A DNA stretch of 64,000 bases, taken from assembly GCA_945861085.1 (NCBI GenBank), contig OX244046.1:248001-312000 (forward strand), read 5' to 3'. The translations under genes and the position numbers were made by a program. The stretch is from Clostridioides difficile_D. Lineage in GTDB: Bacteria > Bacillota > Clostridia > Peptostreptococcales > Peptostreptococcaceae. The notes under the pieces were generated by a model. The model made no database searches. It saw only the letters and a program-made list of their open reading frames with translations, and had not been told where the DNA came from. The number at the start of each line of letters is the position of its first letter. Positions within the stretch are counted from its first letter, which is position 1. Below, in pieces: positions 45,013 through 54,944 of the stretch.

Positions 45013-46263
45013 ATGAAGATATTGGTTGTAGGCGGTGGCGGAAGAGAGCATGCTATATGTTGGAAACTAAGCAAAGAAAAGAATGTAGAAAAAATTTATT
45101 GCGCGCCAGGTAATGCAGGAATTGCAAATGTAGCAGAATGTTTAAATATAGGTGATACTAATATAGAAGAACTTTTAAAATTTGCCAAAGAAAATGAAAT
45201 AGGTCTGACAATAGTAGGACCAGAAGTACCACTAGTTATGGGAATAGTAGATGAGTTTGAAAAAGAAGGGTTAAGAGTATTTGGACCTAATAAAAAATGT
45301 GCTCAACTTGAAGGAAGTAAAGCTTTTTCAAAAGAATTTATGATAAAACATAACATACCTACTGCAAAATATAAAGAATATACAAACTTAGAAGAAGCTA
45401 TATCAGAAATAGATAGTTTTGGATATCCAGTAGTAATAAAAGCAGACGGATTAGCTGCTGGAAAAGGTGTTGTAATACCTGAAAATAGAGAAGATGCCAT
45501 AGCAACTTTAAAAGAAATGATGTCAGATAAGAAGTTTGGAGATGCTGGAGATAAAATAGTAATTGAAGAGTTTTTAAAAGGAATAGAAACTTCAATTTTG
45601 GCATTTGTAGATAATGATACAATAGTTCCTATGGCAAGTGCAAAAGACCATAAGAAGGTAAACAATTATGAACAAGGGCCAAACACTGGTGGAATGGGGA
45701 CTTTTTCACCTAGTGAAATATATACAGAAGAATTAGCAAATAAAGTAAAAGAGACAGTATTAGAAAAAACTTTAGAAGGCTTCAAAAAAGACGGACTTAA
45801 CTTTAAGGGTATTTTATTTGTTGGTCTTATGATAACTGAAGATGGAGAGAAAGTACTTGAATATAATGTAAGATTTGGAGACCCTGAGACACAATCTGTT
45901 TTATTTAGATTAGAAACAGATTTACATGAGATAATGGAAGCTATATTGGATAATAAATTAAAAGATATAGAAATAAATTATAGTGATGATGAAGCTGTAT
46001 GTGTTATGCTTACATCAGGAGGGTATCCAGACAGTTATGAAAAAGGGAAAATTATAACTGGTCTTGAAAACTTGGATGATGATATAGTAGTATTCCACAG
46101 TGGTACTAAGATGCTTGATGGTAATTTAGTTACCAATGGAGGAAGAGTAATTGGTATAACTGCAAAATCAGCTACAGTTAAAGATGCAGCAGAAAAAGTT
46201 TATGAAAATATAAAGAAGGTAAACTTTGAAGGAATGCACTATAGAACAGACATAGGAAGATAA
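45013..46263 (+). CDS. purD: Phosphoribosylamine-glycine ligase
   Basis: A 416-residue ATP-grasp enzyme making GAR from phosphoribosylamine and glycine. The GGGGREHAI start (7-15), the ATP-grasp core (KADGLAAGKGV, about 144-154) and the EYNVRFGDPETQ metal-binding motif are intact. Strong AAGGAGG ribosome binding site. Ordinary family member within the operon. Confidence 0.97.
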   Translation: MKILVVGGGGREHAICWKLSKEKNVEKIYCAPGNAGIANVAECLNIGDTNIEELLKFAKENEIGLTIVGPEVPLVMGIVDEFEKEGLRVFGPNKKCAQLEGSKAFSKEFMIKHNIPTAKYKEYTNLEEAISEIDSFGYPVVIKADGLAAGKGVVIPENREDAIATLKEMMSDKKFGDAGDKIVIEEFLKGIETSILAFVDNDTIVPMASAKDHKKVNNYEQGPNTGGMGTFSPSEIYTEELANKVKETVLEKTLEGFKKDGLNFKGILFVGLMITEDGEKVLEYNVRFGDPETQSVLFRLETDLHEIMEAILDNKLKDIEINYSDDEAVCVMLTSGGYPDSYEKGKIITGLENLDDDIVVFHSGTKMLDGNLVTNGGRVIGITAKSATVKDAAEKVYENIKKVNFEGMHYRTDIGR

Positions 46264-46287
46264 TTTTTCTAAAATGGAGGATAAGGT

Positions 46288-49200
46288 ATGTTGAATACTG
46301 AAAATAAAGACTCAATGGTTAGAAGAGTACTAGTTGAAAAAAGAGAAGGTTTTGACCTTGAGGCTAAAGCTTTAAAAAAAGACTTGGTGGAAAGTTTACA
46401 CATAGATAATATAGAAAATTTAAGAATATTAAATAGATATGATGTAGAAGGAATATCAGAAGAAGTTTATGAAAATGCAGCAAAGACAATATTTTCTGAA
46501 CCAAATCTAGATGTAGTATATTATGAAGAAATATCAGAATTAAATGGTGAAAGAGTGTTTGCAATAGAATTTCTTCCTGGTCAATATGACCAAAGAGGTG
46601 ATTGGGCAGCTCAATGTGTCCAAATCGTAAATCAAGGGATAAGACCTGCTATTAATACAGCAAAAGTCTATATATTATCAGGTAAAATAACTGATGAAGA
46701 GTTTTCTAAAATAAAAGATTACTGTATAAATCCAGTAGATAGTAGAGAAGCATCTTTAGAAAAACCAGAAACATTAAAAATGGAAACTGAGATACCAACA
46801 ACAGTTGAAGTATTAGATGGATTTATAGATTTAGATGAAGATGGATTAAGAACATTTGTAAGTGAAAAAGGGTTAGCAATGACTTTAGGAGATTTACAAC
46901 ATGTTCAAAAATACTTTAAAGATACAGAAAAGAGAAATCCAACTATAACAGAAATAAAAGTTCTAGATACTTATTGGTCTGATCATTGTAGACATACTAC
47001 TTTTATGACTGAAATAGAAAATGTAAAGATAGAAGATGGTAAGTTTAATGATATAGTAAAAGAAGCGTATCAAATGTATCTTAACTCAAGAGACAATGTA
47101 TATGTAAGCAAACATAAAGATATATGTTTAATGGATATAGCCACTGTTGCAGTAAAAGAATTAAAGAAAAATGGAAAATTAAATGACCTAGATGAAAGTG
47201 AAGAAATAAATGCTTGTAGTATAAATGTAGATGTTGAAGTTGATGGTAAGATGGAAAAATATCTAGTAATGTTTAAAAATGAAACTCACAACCATCCAAC
47301 TGAAATAGAACCATTTGGTGGAGCAGCTACTTGTTTAGGTGGAGCTATAAGAGACCCATTATCAGGAAGAAGTTATGTTTATCAAGCAATGCGTGTTACA
47401 GGAAGTGCTGACCCAAGAACAACTTTAGAGGATACTTTGCCTGGAAAACTTATGCAAAGAAAAATAACTACAGAAGCAGCTCATGGATATAGTTCATATG
47501 GTAACCAGATAGGTCTTACAACTGGGCAAGTTGCAGAAGTATATGATGAAAACTTTGTTGCAAAGAGAATGGAAATAGGTGCTGTTATAGCAGCAGCGCC
47601 AAAAGAGAATGTAGTAAGAGAAAGACCTGAAGCAGGAGATGTAATAGTTCTTCTTGGTGGAAAAACAGGAAGAGATGGTTGTGGAGGAGCAACTGGTTCA
47701 TCTAAAGAACATAGTGAAGAATCAATCTTAACTTGTAGTGCAGAAGTTCAAAAAGGAGATGCTCCTAACGAAAGAAAAATACAAAGATTCTTTAGAAATA
47801 AAGAAGTTGCTCAAATGATAAAGAGATGTAATGATTTTGGAGCAGGTGGAGTTTGTGTTGCTATAGGAGAGATTGCTGATAGTTTAGATATAAACTTAGA
47901 TTTAGTGCCTAAAAAATATGATGGACTTGATGGAACTGAACTTGCAATTTCAGAGTCACAAGAGCGTATGGCAGTAGCTATAAAAAAAGAAGATAAAGAT
48001 AAATTTATACAATTAGCAGTAGAAGAAAACTTAGAAGCTACACATGTAGCTACAGTAACAGATACGGGATATTTAAGAATGTTCTGGAATGGAAAAGCAA
48101 TTGTAGATATAAATAGAGAGTTCTTGGATACAAATGGAGTAAAACAAACTACTGATGTTCATGTTACTAAAGTAGATGAAGAAAATACATTCTTTAATTC
48201 TAATGAAATAATAAAAGATGTTAAGTGTGCAAGTATGAAAGACAAGTTTACAAAAGTATTATCTGACCTTAATGTTTGTTCTCAAAAAGGATTAGTTGAG
48301 ATGTTCGATAATACAATTGGTGGTAATACAGTGCTTATGCCATTTGGAGGAAAGTATCAAGCTACTCCAACTCAAGGTATGGTTGCTAAGATACCAGTAC
48401 TTGGAGGAGAAACTAATACTTCTACAATAATGACTTATGGATACAATCCAAAGGTAGGAAAATGGAGCCCATTCCATGGTGCTTTATATGCAGTAGTAGA
48501 ATCTGTGTGTAAATTGGTTGCTATTGGAGGAAATTACAGTACAACAAGACTTACATTCCAAGAGTATTTTGAGAAACTTGGTAACAATCCAGAAAAATGG
48601 GGTAAACCATTCTCAGCACTTTTAGGGGCGTTCTATGTACAAAGTAAATTTGAGATACCTGCTATAGGTGGAAAAGACAGTATGTCTGGTACATTTAAAG
48701 ATATTGAAGTTCCACCAACACTAGTTTCATTTGCTGTTGATACAGTAGATGCTAAGAAAGTAGTATCTCCAGAATTTAAAAAAGTAGATTCAAAAGTAGT
48801 AATGTTATGTGTAAACAAGGCAGAAAATGATGTTATAGATTTTGAAGAATTAAAGAGAAACTTATACAAAGTAAGAGAACTTATACATGGAAACAAAGTT
48901 TTATCAACATACGCATTGGGATTTGCAGGTGTAGGTGAAGCAATAAGTAAAATGGCTTTTGGTAATAAAATAGGATTTAAGTTTAGTGAAGAAGCTGAAA
49001 AAGTATTTACAGATGATAAATTATTTGAGGCTAGTTATGGAAATATAGTACTTGAATTAGCAAATGATGATTTGAGTATACTAGATGGATATAATTACAT
49101 AGTGCTTGGAAGTACAGTTAAAGAAGCTAGTATATTCATCAAAGGTGAAGAGCTTTCACTAGATGAATTATATAAAGCACATTGTAGTACTTTAGAGCCT

Positions 49201-50094
49201 ATATTCCCAACTAAAACAGAAGACGTAAAATCAAAGATAGAGACTATAAGTTATATATCACAAGGAGAGGCTAAAAAATCATCATTAAGTATAGCTACTC
49301 CAAGAGTGTTTATACCAGCATTCCCTGGAACAAACTGTGAATATGACTCTGCAAGAGCGTTTGAAAGAGCAGGAGCTAATGCAAATATAAGAGTATTTAA
49401 GAATTTAACTTATAAAGACATAGAAGATTCTATAGATACAATAGTAAATGAAATAAAATCTTCTCAAATAATAATGTTACCAGGTGGATTTAGTGCTGGT
49501 GATGAGCCAGATGGTTCTGGTAAATTTATAGCTACTGTATTTAGAAATCCTAGAGTACAAGAAGCTATAAATGAGTTTTTAACTCAAAAAGATGGTCTAA
49601 TGCTAGGTATCTGTAATGGATTCCAAGTACTAATTAAATTAGGATTAGTTCCATATGGAGAAATAAGAGTTCCAAGCGAAAATGCACCAACACTTACTTA
49701 CAACAATATCGGTCGTCATCAAGCTAAGATTGCTAGAACTAGAATTTCATCTAATAAATCTCCTTGGTTAGCTCAAACTAATGTTGGAGATATTCATAAT
49801 ATAGCGATTTCTCATGGAGAAGGTAAATTTGTTGCTAGTGAAGATGTTATGAGAGAATTAATTGCTAATGGACAAGTAGCAACTCAATATGTTGACTTTA
49901 ATAATGAAGCTACTTATGATATTGAATTTAATCCAAATGGTTCATTCTATGCTGTTGAAGGTATAACTAGTGCTGATGGTAGAGTGTTTGGTAAAATGGG
50001 ACATTCTGAGAGAATCGGAGAGGAAGTATTTAAGAATATCATAGGTGAAAAAGACCAAAAGATATTTGAATCTGGAGTTAAGTATTTTAGATAA
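46288..50094 (+). CDS. purL: FGAM synthase, single-chain (PurL with fused amidotransferase)
   Basis: A 1268-residue phosphoribosylformylglycinamidine synthase. The PurS-like N-terminal region, two AIR-synthase-like halves (DTYWSDHCRHTTF near 229-241) and a C-terminal class I glutaminase (PGTNCEYDSARAF, PGGFSAGDE, GICNGFQ) are on one chain. Bacilli use separate PurS, PurQ and PurL; this long form is known from clostridia and proteobacteria. Last gene of the operon, closed by the terminator at 50149. Confidence 0.96.
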   Translation: MLNTENKDSMVRRVLVEKREGFDLEAKALKKDLVESLHIDNIENLRILNRYDVEGISEEVYENAAKTIFSEPNLDVVYYEEISELNGERVFAIEFLPGQYDQRGDWAAQCVQIVNQGIRPAINTAKVYILSGKITDEEFSKIKDYCINPVDSREASLEKPETLKMETEIPTTVEVLDGFIDLDEDGLRTFVSEKGLAMTLGDLQHVQKYFKDTEKRNPTITEIKVLDTYWSDHCRHTTFMTEIENVKIEDGKFNDIVKEAYQMYLNSRDNVYVSKHKDICLMDIATVAVKELKKNGKLNDLDESEEINACSINVDVEVDGKMEKYLVMFKNETHNHPTEIEPFGGAATCLGGAIRDPLSGRSYVYQAMRVTGSADPRTTLEDTLPGKLMQRKITTEAAHGYSSYGNQIGLTTGQVAEVYDENFVAKRMEIGAVIAAAPKENVVRERPEAGDVIVLLGGKTGRDGCGGATGSSKEHSEESILTCSAEVQKGDAPNERKIQRFFRNKEVAQMIKRCNDFGAGGVCVAIGEIADSLDINLDLVPKKYDGLDGTELAISESQERMAVAIKKEDKDKFIQLAVEENLEATHVATVTDTGYLRMFWNGKAIVDINREFLDTNGVKQTTDVHVTKVDEENTFFNSNEIIKDVKCASMKDKFTKVLSDLNVCSQKGLVEMFDNTIGGNTVLMPFGGKYQATPTQGMVAKIPVLGGETNTSTIMTYGYNPKVGKWSPFHGALYAVVESVCKLVAIGGNYSTTRLTFQEYFEKLGNNPEKWGKPFSALLGAFYVQSKFEIPAIGGKDSMSGTFKDIEVPPTLVSFAVDTVDAKKVVSPEFKKVDSKVVMLCVNKAENDVIDFEELKRNLYKVRELIHGNKVLSTYALGFAGVGEAISKMAFGNKIGFKFSEEAEKVFTDDKLFEASYGNIVLELANDDLSILDGYNYIVLGSTVKEASIFIKGEELSLDELYKAHCSTLEPIFPTKTEDVKSKIETISYISQGEAKKSSLSIATPRVFIPAFPGTNCEYDSARAFERAGANANIRVFKNLTYKDIEDSIDTIVNEIKSSQIIMLPGGFSAGDEPDGSGKFIATVFRNPRVQEAINEFLTQKDGLMLGICNGFQVLIKLGLVPYGEIRVPSENAPTLTYNNIGRHQAKIARTRISSNKSPWLAQTNVGDIHNIAISHGEGKFVASEDVMRELIANGQVATQYVDFNNEATYDIEFNPNGSFYAVEGITSADGRVFGKMGHSERIGEEVFKNIIGEKDQKIFESGVKYFR

Positions 50095-50148
50095 AGCTCT
50101 GATGATTAACTGTTAGTTACAATATATATTTTAGATATTTAGATTTGA

Positions 50149-50197
50149 AGAGATGTAATAATGTGATGATAATCATTTAATATTACATCTCTTTTTT
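50149..50197 (+). terminator. Intrinsic terminator after purL
   Basis: A perfect 12-bp stem (50149-50160 with 50181-50192) and a T run. It closes the pur operon and isolates rfbD. Confidence 0.9.
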
Positions 50198-50244
50198 ATT
50201 TATATAAGAAATAATAAGTTCAACCTAAGTTAAAATATAAGCTA

Positions 50245-50253
50245 TGTTATAAT
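50245..50253 (+). promoter_or_regulatory. Extended -10 promoter upstream of rfbD
   Basis: TGTTATAAT is a perfect extended -10 (TGnTATAAT). No strong -35 is seen. It lies about 47 bases before the rfbD start. Confidence 0.55.
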
Positions 50254-50299
50254 TAATTATTAAGTAAATTTGAATATTTATTGGAGGGTAACATAATTA

Positions 50300-51172
50300 A
50301 TGAAAATATTAATAACAGGGTCTAATGGTCAATTAGGAAAAGAATTGGTTAATCAATTAGAAGCAATCAATCAAAGTATAAGCCAACCAAAATATACTAT
50401 ATTAGCTATAACAAGAAATGATTTTGACATATCTAATCAGACTAATGTAGATAATTTTATTTTGTATAATAAACCTGATGTAGTTATAAACTGTGCAGCA
50501 TACACAAAGGTTGATGCATGTGAAGATAATATAGAAATTGCATACAAAATAAATGCCTTAGGAGCAAGAAATCTAGCGATAGCATCAGAAAAAGTTAATG
50601 CTAAACTTATTCACATATCAACTGACTATGTATTCAATGGTTTTTCTAAATATCCATATAGGGAAGACAATAAAACTGAACCCAATTCTGTGTATGGAAA
50701 AAGTAAACTTATGGGAGAAAAATTTGTGGAACAATTCTCACATAAACACTTTATATTGAGAACCGCATGGTTATATGGTGATGGGAATAATTTTGTAAAG
50801 ACTATGATAAAACTTTCTTTAGAAAATAAAGAGGTTAATGTGGTTGATGACCAGTTTGGAAGTCCAACAAGTACAGTAGACTTAGCAAAAATTATAATAA
50901 GAATCATGGAAACAGAACACTATGGAGTTTATCATGCTACATGTGAAGGTGAGTGTAGTTGGTATGATTTTGCTAAAAAGATATTTGAATTAAAAAATAT
51001 AAATATAAGAGTAAATCCAATTAAGAGTAAAGATTTCAAATGTAAGGCTCAAAGACCACTATATTCTGTATTGGATAATTTTATGTTGAAATTAATTGGA
51101 TTAAATTCTTTTAGAAAGTGGGAAGAATCTATTGAAGAATATTTAGAAAGATATAACATGAGTGAAAAGTAA
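50300..51172 (+). CDS. rfbD: dTDP-4-dehydrorhamnose reductase
   Basis: A 290-residue SDR-type enzyme making dTDP-L-rhamnose in the last step of the pathway. The Rossmann loop GSNGQLGKEL (7-16), HISTDYVF and the YGKSKLMGE catalytic Tyr-Lys pair (about 132-140) are intact. It begins the rfbD-A-C-B group, directly after the purL terminator. In the wider chromosome context, the rhamnose is likely for the flagellin glycan made next door. Confidence 0.94.
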   Translation: MKILITGSNGQLGKELVNQLEAINQSISQPKYTILAITRNDFDISNQTNVDNFILYNKPDVVINCAAYTKVDACEDNIEIAYKINALGARNLAIASEKVNAKLIHISTDYVFNGFSKYPYREDNKTEPNSVYGKSKLMGEKFVEQFSHKHFILRTAWLYGDGNNFVKTMIKLSLENKEVNVVDDQFGSPTSTVDLAKIIIRIMETEHYGVYHATCEGECSWYDFAKKIFELKNINIRVNPIKSKDFKCKAQRPLYSVLDNFMLKLIGLNSFRKWEESIEEYLERYNMSEK

Positions 51173-51280
51173 ATGTACTATTTTTAGAAAAGAAAATAAG
51201 ATATTATAAAAAATATAAATATTTCTTTTATTTATCCGATAATCATAATATGACAAAAACAAATTTAAGGATGGAAAAAG

Positions 51281-52150
51281 ATGAAAGGAATTATTTTAGC
51301 AGGAGGGTCTGGTACAAGACTATATCCTATAACAAAATGTATATCAAAACAAACACTTCCAATATATGATAAACCAATGATATATTACCCTATGTCGGTT
51401 CTTATGTTGGCAGGGATACAGGATATATTAATAATATCTACACCGAGAGATATAAAAGCATTTGAGGAATTATTTGGAGATGGAAGCTCACTAGGGCTTA
51501 AAATAACATATGCAATTCAGGTGAAACCAAATGGGATTGCAGAAGCATTTATAATAGGAGAAGAATTTATAGGAAATGACAGCGTATCGCTTGTATTAGG
51601 GGACAATATATTTTATGGGTATGGATTTAGTGAAAGATTAGAGAATGCAGTTAAAAGAAAGGGAGCAACTATATTTGGGTATCATGTAAGCAATCCAAAT
51701 TCGTTTGGCGTTGTAGAATTTGATAAGGATTTTAATGTATTGTCAATAGAAGAAAAACCTAAGGTTCCTAAATCTAATTATGCTATACCAGGATTATATT
51801 TTTATGATAATGATGTTGTAGAGATAGCAAAGCTCGTTGAACCATCAGATAGAGGCGAATTAGAAATAACCTCTATAAACAATGAATATCTAAAACGAGG
51901 AAAGCTAAAAGTGGAACTTCTAGGAAGAGGTATGGCTTGGCTTGATACTGGTACACATAAAGGGCTATTGGATGCTTCTAACTACGTCGAAGTGGTTCAA
52001 ACAAGACAGGGATTATACATAGCATGTTTAGAAGAGATTGCATATACAAAAGGATACATAAGTAGAGAACAATTAATGGAACTAGCCAAGCCACTGATAA
52101 AAACTGAATATGGTCAATATCTATTAAAGTTGGCTAGTGAAGATATGTAA
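51281..52150 (+). CDS. rfbA: Glucose-1-phosphate thymidylyltransferase
   Basis: A 289-residue nucleotidyltransferase that makes dTDP-glucose, the first step to dTDP-rhamnose. The nucleotide signature GGSGTRLYPIT (8-18), KQTLPIYDKPM and LVLGDNIFYG are intact. It is separated from rfbD by 108 AT-rich bases with its own ribosome binding site. Ordinary length. Confidence 0.96.
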   Translation: MKGIILAGGSGTRLYPITKCISKQTLPIYDKPMIYYPMSVLMLAGIQDILIISTPRDIKAFEELFGDGSSLGLKITYAIQVKPNGIAEAFIIGEEFIGNDSVSLVLGDNIFYGYGFSERLENAVKRKGATIFGYHVSNPNSFGVVEFDKDFNVLSIEEKPKVPKSNYAIPGLYFYDNDVVEIAKLVEPSDRGELEITSINNEYLKRGKLKVELLGRGMAWLDTGTHKGLLDASNYVEVVQTRQGLYIACLEEIAYTKGYISREQLMELAKPLIKTEYGQYLLKLASEDM

Positions 52151-52198
52151 TATGGTAGATAAAATTTATTATAAATTTTATTAAGGGAGTTTGTTATA

Positions 52199-52756
52199 AT
52201 GGGAAAATTTAATTTTATAAAGAGTAAAATAGAAGGATTATATATAGTCGAACCAAATGTGTTTTGTGATGAAAGAGGATATTTTATGGAAAGCTACAAT
52301 AAAAAGGATTTTATAGAGCAGGGTCTTGATATGTGTTTTATTCAAGATAATGAGTCTAGTTCAAGAAAAGGCGTTCTAAGAGGAATGCACTTTCAGGTTA
52401 GATATCCTCAAGGAAAATTAGTCAGAGTTACAGAGGGAGAAGTTTTCGATGTTGCAGTTGATTTAAGAAAAGATTCACAAACATTTGGGGAATGGGAAGG
52501 TGTAATACTGTCTGATAAAAATAAAAAACAGTTTTATATTCCAGAAGGGTTTGCACATGGTTTTTTAGTTTTATCAGAAAAAGCAGTATTTAGTTATAAA
52601 TGTACGAACTATTATTATCCAGAATTTGAGAGTGGTTTTATATGGAATGACAAGCAAATATCTATTGGGTGGCCTTTAGAGGGAATTGAAGAAATATTCT
52701 TATCAGAAAAAGATAAAAAACAAAAAAGTTTTAAAGATATTTGTGTAAGACGTTAA
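52199..52756 (+). CDS. rfbC: dTDP-4-dehydrorhamnose 3,5-epimerase
   Basis: A 185-residue cupin-fold epimerase. The RGMHFQ motif with the catalytic histidine (about residue 64), the VAVDLRKDSQTFG stretch and GFAHGFLVLSE are all present. It converts dTDP-4-keto-6-deoxyglucose to the L-lyxo form. Lies between rfbA and rfbB. Ordinary length. Confidence 0.95.
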   Translation: MGKFNFIKSKIEGLYIVEPNVFCDERGYFMESYNKKDFIEQGLDMCFIQDNESSSRKGVLRGMHFQVRYPQGKLVRVTEGEVFDVAVDLRKDSQTFGEWEGVILSDKNKKQFYIPEGFAHGFLVLSEKAVFSYKCTNYYYPEFESGFIWNDKQISIGWPLEGIEEIFLSEKDKKQKSFKDICVRR

Positions 52757-52793
52757 TAAAAATTTATTAGAATTAACATTTAGGAGAAAAAAC

Positions 52794-53777
52794 ATGAAAA
52801 AAATACTGATAACTGGAGGAGCAGGATTTATTGGAAGTAATTTTGTACATTATATGCTTAATAAGTATGTAGATTATTTTATTGTTAACCTAGATTTGTT
52901 GACTTATGCTGGTAATTTAGAGACATTAATAGAAGTACAAGACAATTCTAATTATAAATTTGTTAAAGGAGATATTTCAAATAGGGAACAGATATATAAG
53001 CTATTTGAAGAAGAGAGGTTTGATATAGTTGTTAACTTTGCCGCTGAATCCCATGTGGATAGGTCGGTTGAAAATCCTGAGTTATTTATTAAAACAAACA
53101 TTATAGGAACTCAAGTACTTTTAGATGCATCCATAAAATATGGAGTTAAAAGGTATCATCAGATTTCTACAGATGAAGTGTATGGTGATTTACCAATTGA
53201 TAGAAAGGATTTATTCTTTACAGAACTGTCCTCTATCAATCCAAGTTCTCCATATTCAGCCTCTAAAGCATCAGCAGATTTATTGGTGAGTTCTTATTAT
53301 AGAACATATGGATTGTTAACAACTATATCTAGATGTTCCAACAATTATGGACCATATCATTTTCCTGAAAAATTGATACCTCTTATGATTTTAAATGCTT
53401 TGGAAAATAAACAGTTACCAGTATACGGTAATGGGGAAAATATAAGAGATTGGTTACATGTATATGACCATTGTACTGCTATAGACTTAATAATACATAA
53501 AGGGAATATAGGTGAGATTTATAATATAGGAGGTCATAATGAAAGAAGTAATCTGGAAGTAGTAAAAACTATATTAAATCTTTTAGGTAAATCTGAGGAT
53601 TTAATATCCTATGTAAATGATAGACCTGGTCATGATTTAAGATATGCCATTGATGCGTCTAAAATAGAGAATGAGTTAGGTTGGAAAGCAAAATATGATT
53701 TTGACTTGGGTATAAAAGAAACTGTTAGGTGGTATATAGAAAATGAATCTTGGTGGAAAGCTGTTTTATCAGTGTAA
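52794..53777 (+). CDS. rfbB: dTDP-glucose 4,6-dehydratase
   Basis: A 327-residue extended SDR enzyme. The NAD loop GGAGFIGSN (7-15), the STDEVYGD segment and the YSASKASAD catalytic Tyr-Lys region (about 158-166) are intact. It makes the 4-keto-6-deoxy intermediate. The flagellar transglycosylase starts only 38 bases after its stop with no terminator between, so the rhamnose genes may be transcribed into the flagellar group. Confidence 0.95.
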   Translation: MKKILITGGAGFIGSNFVHYMLNKYVDYFIVNLDLLTYAGNLETLIEVQDNSNYKFVKGDISNREQIYKLFEEERFDIVVNFAAESHVDRSVENPELFIKTNIIGTQVLLDASIKYGVKRYHQISTDEVYGDLPIDRKDLFFTELSSINPSSPYSASKASADLLVSSYYRTYGLLTTISRCSNNYGPYHFPEKLIPLMILNALENKQLPVYGNGENIRDWLHVYDHCTAIDLIIHKGNIGEIYNIGGHNERSNLEVVKTILNLLGKSEDLISYVNDRPGHDLRYAIDASKIENELGWKAKYDFDLGIKETVRWYIENESWWKAVLSV

Positions 53778-53815
53778 CTTTAAAATTTATAAAATTTAGA
53801 AAGGGGCGTTTTATA

Positions 53816-54484
53816 TTGAATGAGATAAGTTCACTAATTAATATATTAGCATTGACTCAATTATCTGGTAGTAATACTACAAATCAATGTAACTGTACAT
53901 ATAATAACTCATCTGGATTTGATATGATTATGATGACCTTGTTAAAAGCATTATCACAAAATAATCAACAAACTTCTAATGGCTACAATTTATCGTCTAA
54001 TTCTGAGAATTTATTTAATGAACTTGGCAACGTAGTAAATAATACAGCTAGTAGATTTATAGATGTTGATACAAAAGATAAAAGTGTAAAGTCAAGAATT
54101 GAAAATGCTGTAGAGCAAGCATCAAAAAAATATAATGTGGATGCGAATCTTATAAAAGCAATAATTAAAGTTGAATCGGATTTTAATCCAAATACTGTTT
54201 CTTCTGCTGGTGCTAAGGGTCTTATGCAACTTATGCCAGAAAATTGCAGAGATTTGGGTGTTACAGACCCTTTTAATATAGAGCAAAATATAGATGCTGG
54301 AACTAGACACATTAAGGAATATATTGATATGTTTGGAGGGAGTATAGAAATGGGATTGATGGCATATAATGGTGGTCCTGGAAGGATGAAAAGTAGAGGT
54401 GTAGAATCAATTTCTGACCTGTATAAAATGCCAAAAGAAACACAAAATTATATTCCTAAGGTTATGAAATATTATAGAGGGTAG
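53816..54484 (+). CDS. Lytic transglycosylase (SLT domain), flagellar locus
   Basis: A 222-residue protein, started at the TTG at 53816 behind AAAGGGG; an upstream ATG at 53750 lies inside rfbB and has no such site. After a low-complexity N-terminal part (Asn, Ser and Gln rich), the SLT domain fills about 98-222, with catalytic E120 (IIKVESDFNP) and the GLMQLMP and AYNGGPG motifs. It should cut peptidoglycan, probably to let the flagellar rod or filament pass. No clear signal peptide. Confidence 0.85.
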   Translation: MNEISSLINILALTQLSGSNTTNQCNCTYNNSSGFDMIMMTLLKALSQNNQQTSNGYNLSSNSENLFNELGNVVNNTASRFIDVDTKDKSVKSRIENAVEQASKKYNVDANLIKAIIKVESDFNPNTVSSAGAKGLMQLMPENCRDLGVTDPFNIEQNIDAGTRHIKEYIDMFGGSIEMGLMAYNGGPGRMKSRGVESISDLYKMPKETQNYIPKVMKYYRG

Positions 54485-54492
54485 GCTTTATT

Positions 54493-54921
54493 ATGGGTAT
54501 AAATATAGATAAGCTAAATGTAAGTACAGGTAGAAGTATTGAAGTTAAAAAAACAAAGGAAAACAATAAGTTTTCTGATAGCTTGAATTTTGTAAAACAA
54601 TCTTCTTCACTAGAAGATATAAGAAGGAATTTAGAGAGTGTAAAAAAAGCTGGGGAAAGACTTGTACTTACTCAAAATTATGGTGATATTAGTAGATATA
54701 AAAATGCAGTAAAAGAATACCTAAAATCTGTTGTAGATAACATGTATTCACTTGATAAAAATAGTAGCTTTTGGGAACATCAGTATTATAAGAATGTAAA
54801 GATTGTTGACAATAAACTTGAGGATATGACTAGTAAGTTACTTAGTGAAGAAAAAGAAAACATAGATATTGTTTCTACTGTTGACATGATACAAGGCTTG
54901 TTGATAGATATGTATAGATAA
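54493..54921 (+). CDS. YaaR/DUF327 family protein
   Basis: A 142-residue helical protein resembling YaaR (DUF327): a central helical region with GERLVLTQNYGDISRYKNAV and a C-terminal NIDIVSTVDMIQGLLIDMY. YaaR function is unknown; it is also found near flagellar and type III export genes. It starts nine bases after the transglycosylase and precedes fliN, so it belongs to this flagellar unit. Confidence 0.7.
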   Translation: MGINIDKLNVSTGRSIEVKKTKENNKFSDSLNFVKQSSSLEDIRRNLESVKKAGERLVLTQNYGDISRYKNAVKEYLKSVVDNMYSLDKNSSFWEHQYYKNVKIVDNKLEDMTSKLLSEEKENIDIVSTVDMIQGLLIDMYR

Positions 54922-54944
54922 GGTTATACAAGGAGAAAAGTTTT

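Noticed and set aside
53750..53815. Longer transglycosylase start at ATG 53750
   Set aside because: It lies inside rfbB and lacks a ribosome binding site; TTG at 53816 is well placed.
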